From Stictocephala bisonia (taxonomy: Eukaryota; Arthropoda; Insecta; Hemiptera; Membracidae): a stretch of 64,000 bases of DNA. Location of the stretch: positions 496,001-560,000 of the forward strand of contig JAQJVL010000520.1 in NCBI GenBank assembly GCA_035578905.1, in the 5' to 3' direction. Each line of letters starts with the position of its first letter. Position 1 is the stretch's first letter. Position numbers and translations under genes: made by a program. Under the pieces are notes generated by a model. That model did no database searches and had not been told where the DNA came from. It worked only from the letters and a program-made list of their open reading frames with translations. This document shows positions 63,739 through 64,000 of the stretch, piece after piece.

Positions 63739-64000
63739 TTAAATCACCAGGTGTGAAAAAGTCTCTTCTGCTATCCTTCAAAAGTGTCCGAATGTACTTT
63801 ACTTACTTTATATGAACTTAATAAGGGCTTTATTACAGATATGTAAGTTCAGCTATTTACCTAGTATTAAAAAGTAGTACAGCTTCTGCAGATGGACAAA
63901 AAGAGAAGAATACACAATCTGCTTGTTTCTATACATATGACAAAATTGATCTCCTTTACATAAGCATTTCCTCAGTTTTGAGAATTATATTGAACTTTGT
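63739..64000. other. Unassigned DNA at the window edge
   Basis: AT-rich; nothing recognised. Confidence 0.3.

Overview
The window reads as transposon-dense DNA from an arthropod nuclear genome, most likely an insect. Signs of this are an AT-rich background, GT-AG introns, (TTAGG)n pentamers, a Ty1/copia element primed by initiator-Met tRNA, insect-style non-LTR retrotransposons, and many DNA transposons with clean target-site duplications (TSDs). A large-genome hemipteran is my guess, not something the sequence proves. I see no host protein-coding gene, rRNA or complete tRNA.

Layout. 1-9.6 kb holds two copies of one long dispersed repeat (1-3020 and 6433-8035), a 75-bp minisatellite, a hairpin with hammerhead-ribozyme cores, and a diverged inverted repeat enclosing TTAGG arrays. 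10.6-16.4 kb holds an internally deleted piggyBac element, a decayed MULE gene, a TIR element with 8-bp TSDs and a complete Mutator-like element (591-aa transposase). 18.7-21.8 kb holds a deletion derivative of an IS630/Tc1-mariner element with about 475-bp TIRs, then a palindromic foldback. A 98-bp satellite lies at 22.3-22.85 kb. 26.3-30.8 kb is an intact, very young copia element. 31.1-32.85 kb is a transposase relic carrying one element that itself carries another. 33.9-35.3 kb is a 5'-truncated LINE whose 3' part contains a 427-bp alternating purine-pyrimidine microsatellite. 36.2-37.9 kb has two more hammerhead-bearing inverted repeats.

41.5-58.2 kb is a 53-bp tandem array split by a 14.5-kb hAT-type insertion (42273-56769). 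That insertion is itself loaded with an intact Tc1/mariner-like element (42882-45913), a LINE with a 13-bp TSD (47021-51299) and a second hAT element (52587-56418). A further small hAT-like element sits in the right half of the array. 58.9-62.4 kb is a complete element with a four-exon transposase gene, terminal and subterminal repeats and a 4-bp TSD. A LINE 3' fragment closes the window.

Most notable is a recurring structure: at three unrelated loci, both arms of an inverted repeat carry a hammerhead ribozyme core (CTGANGA, stem II, GAAA, tiny palindromic stem III, cleavage site, stem I), pointing outward. Hammerheads are known in Penelope-like retroelements and retrozymes; the paired, divergent arrangement in these hairpins is what deserves attention. 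The genes here do not form a pathway. They are autonomous or dead mobile elements, and the insertion order can be read from nesting and TSDs.
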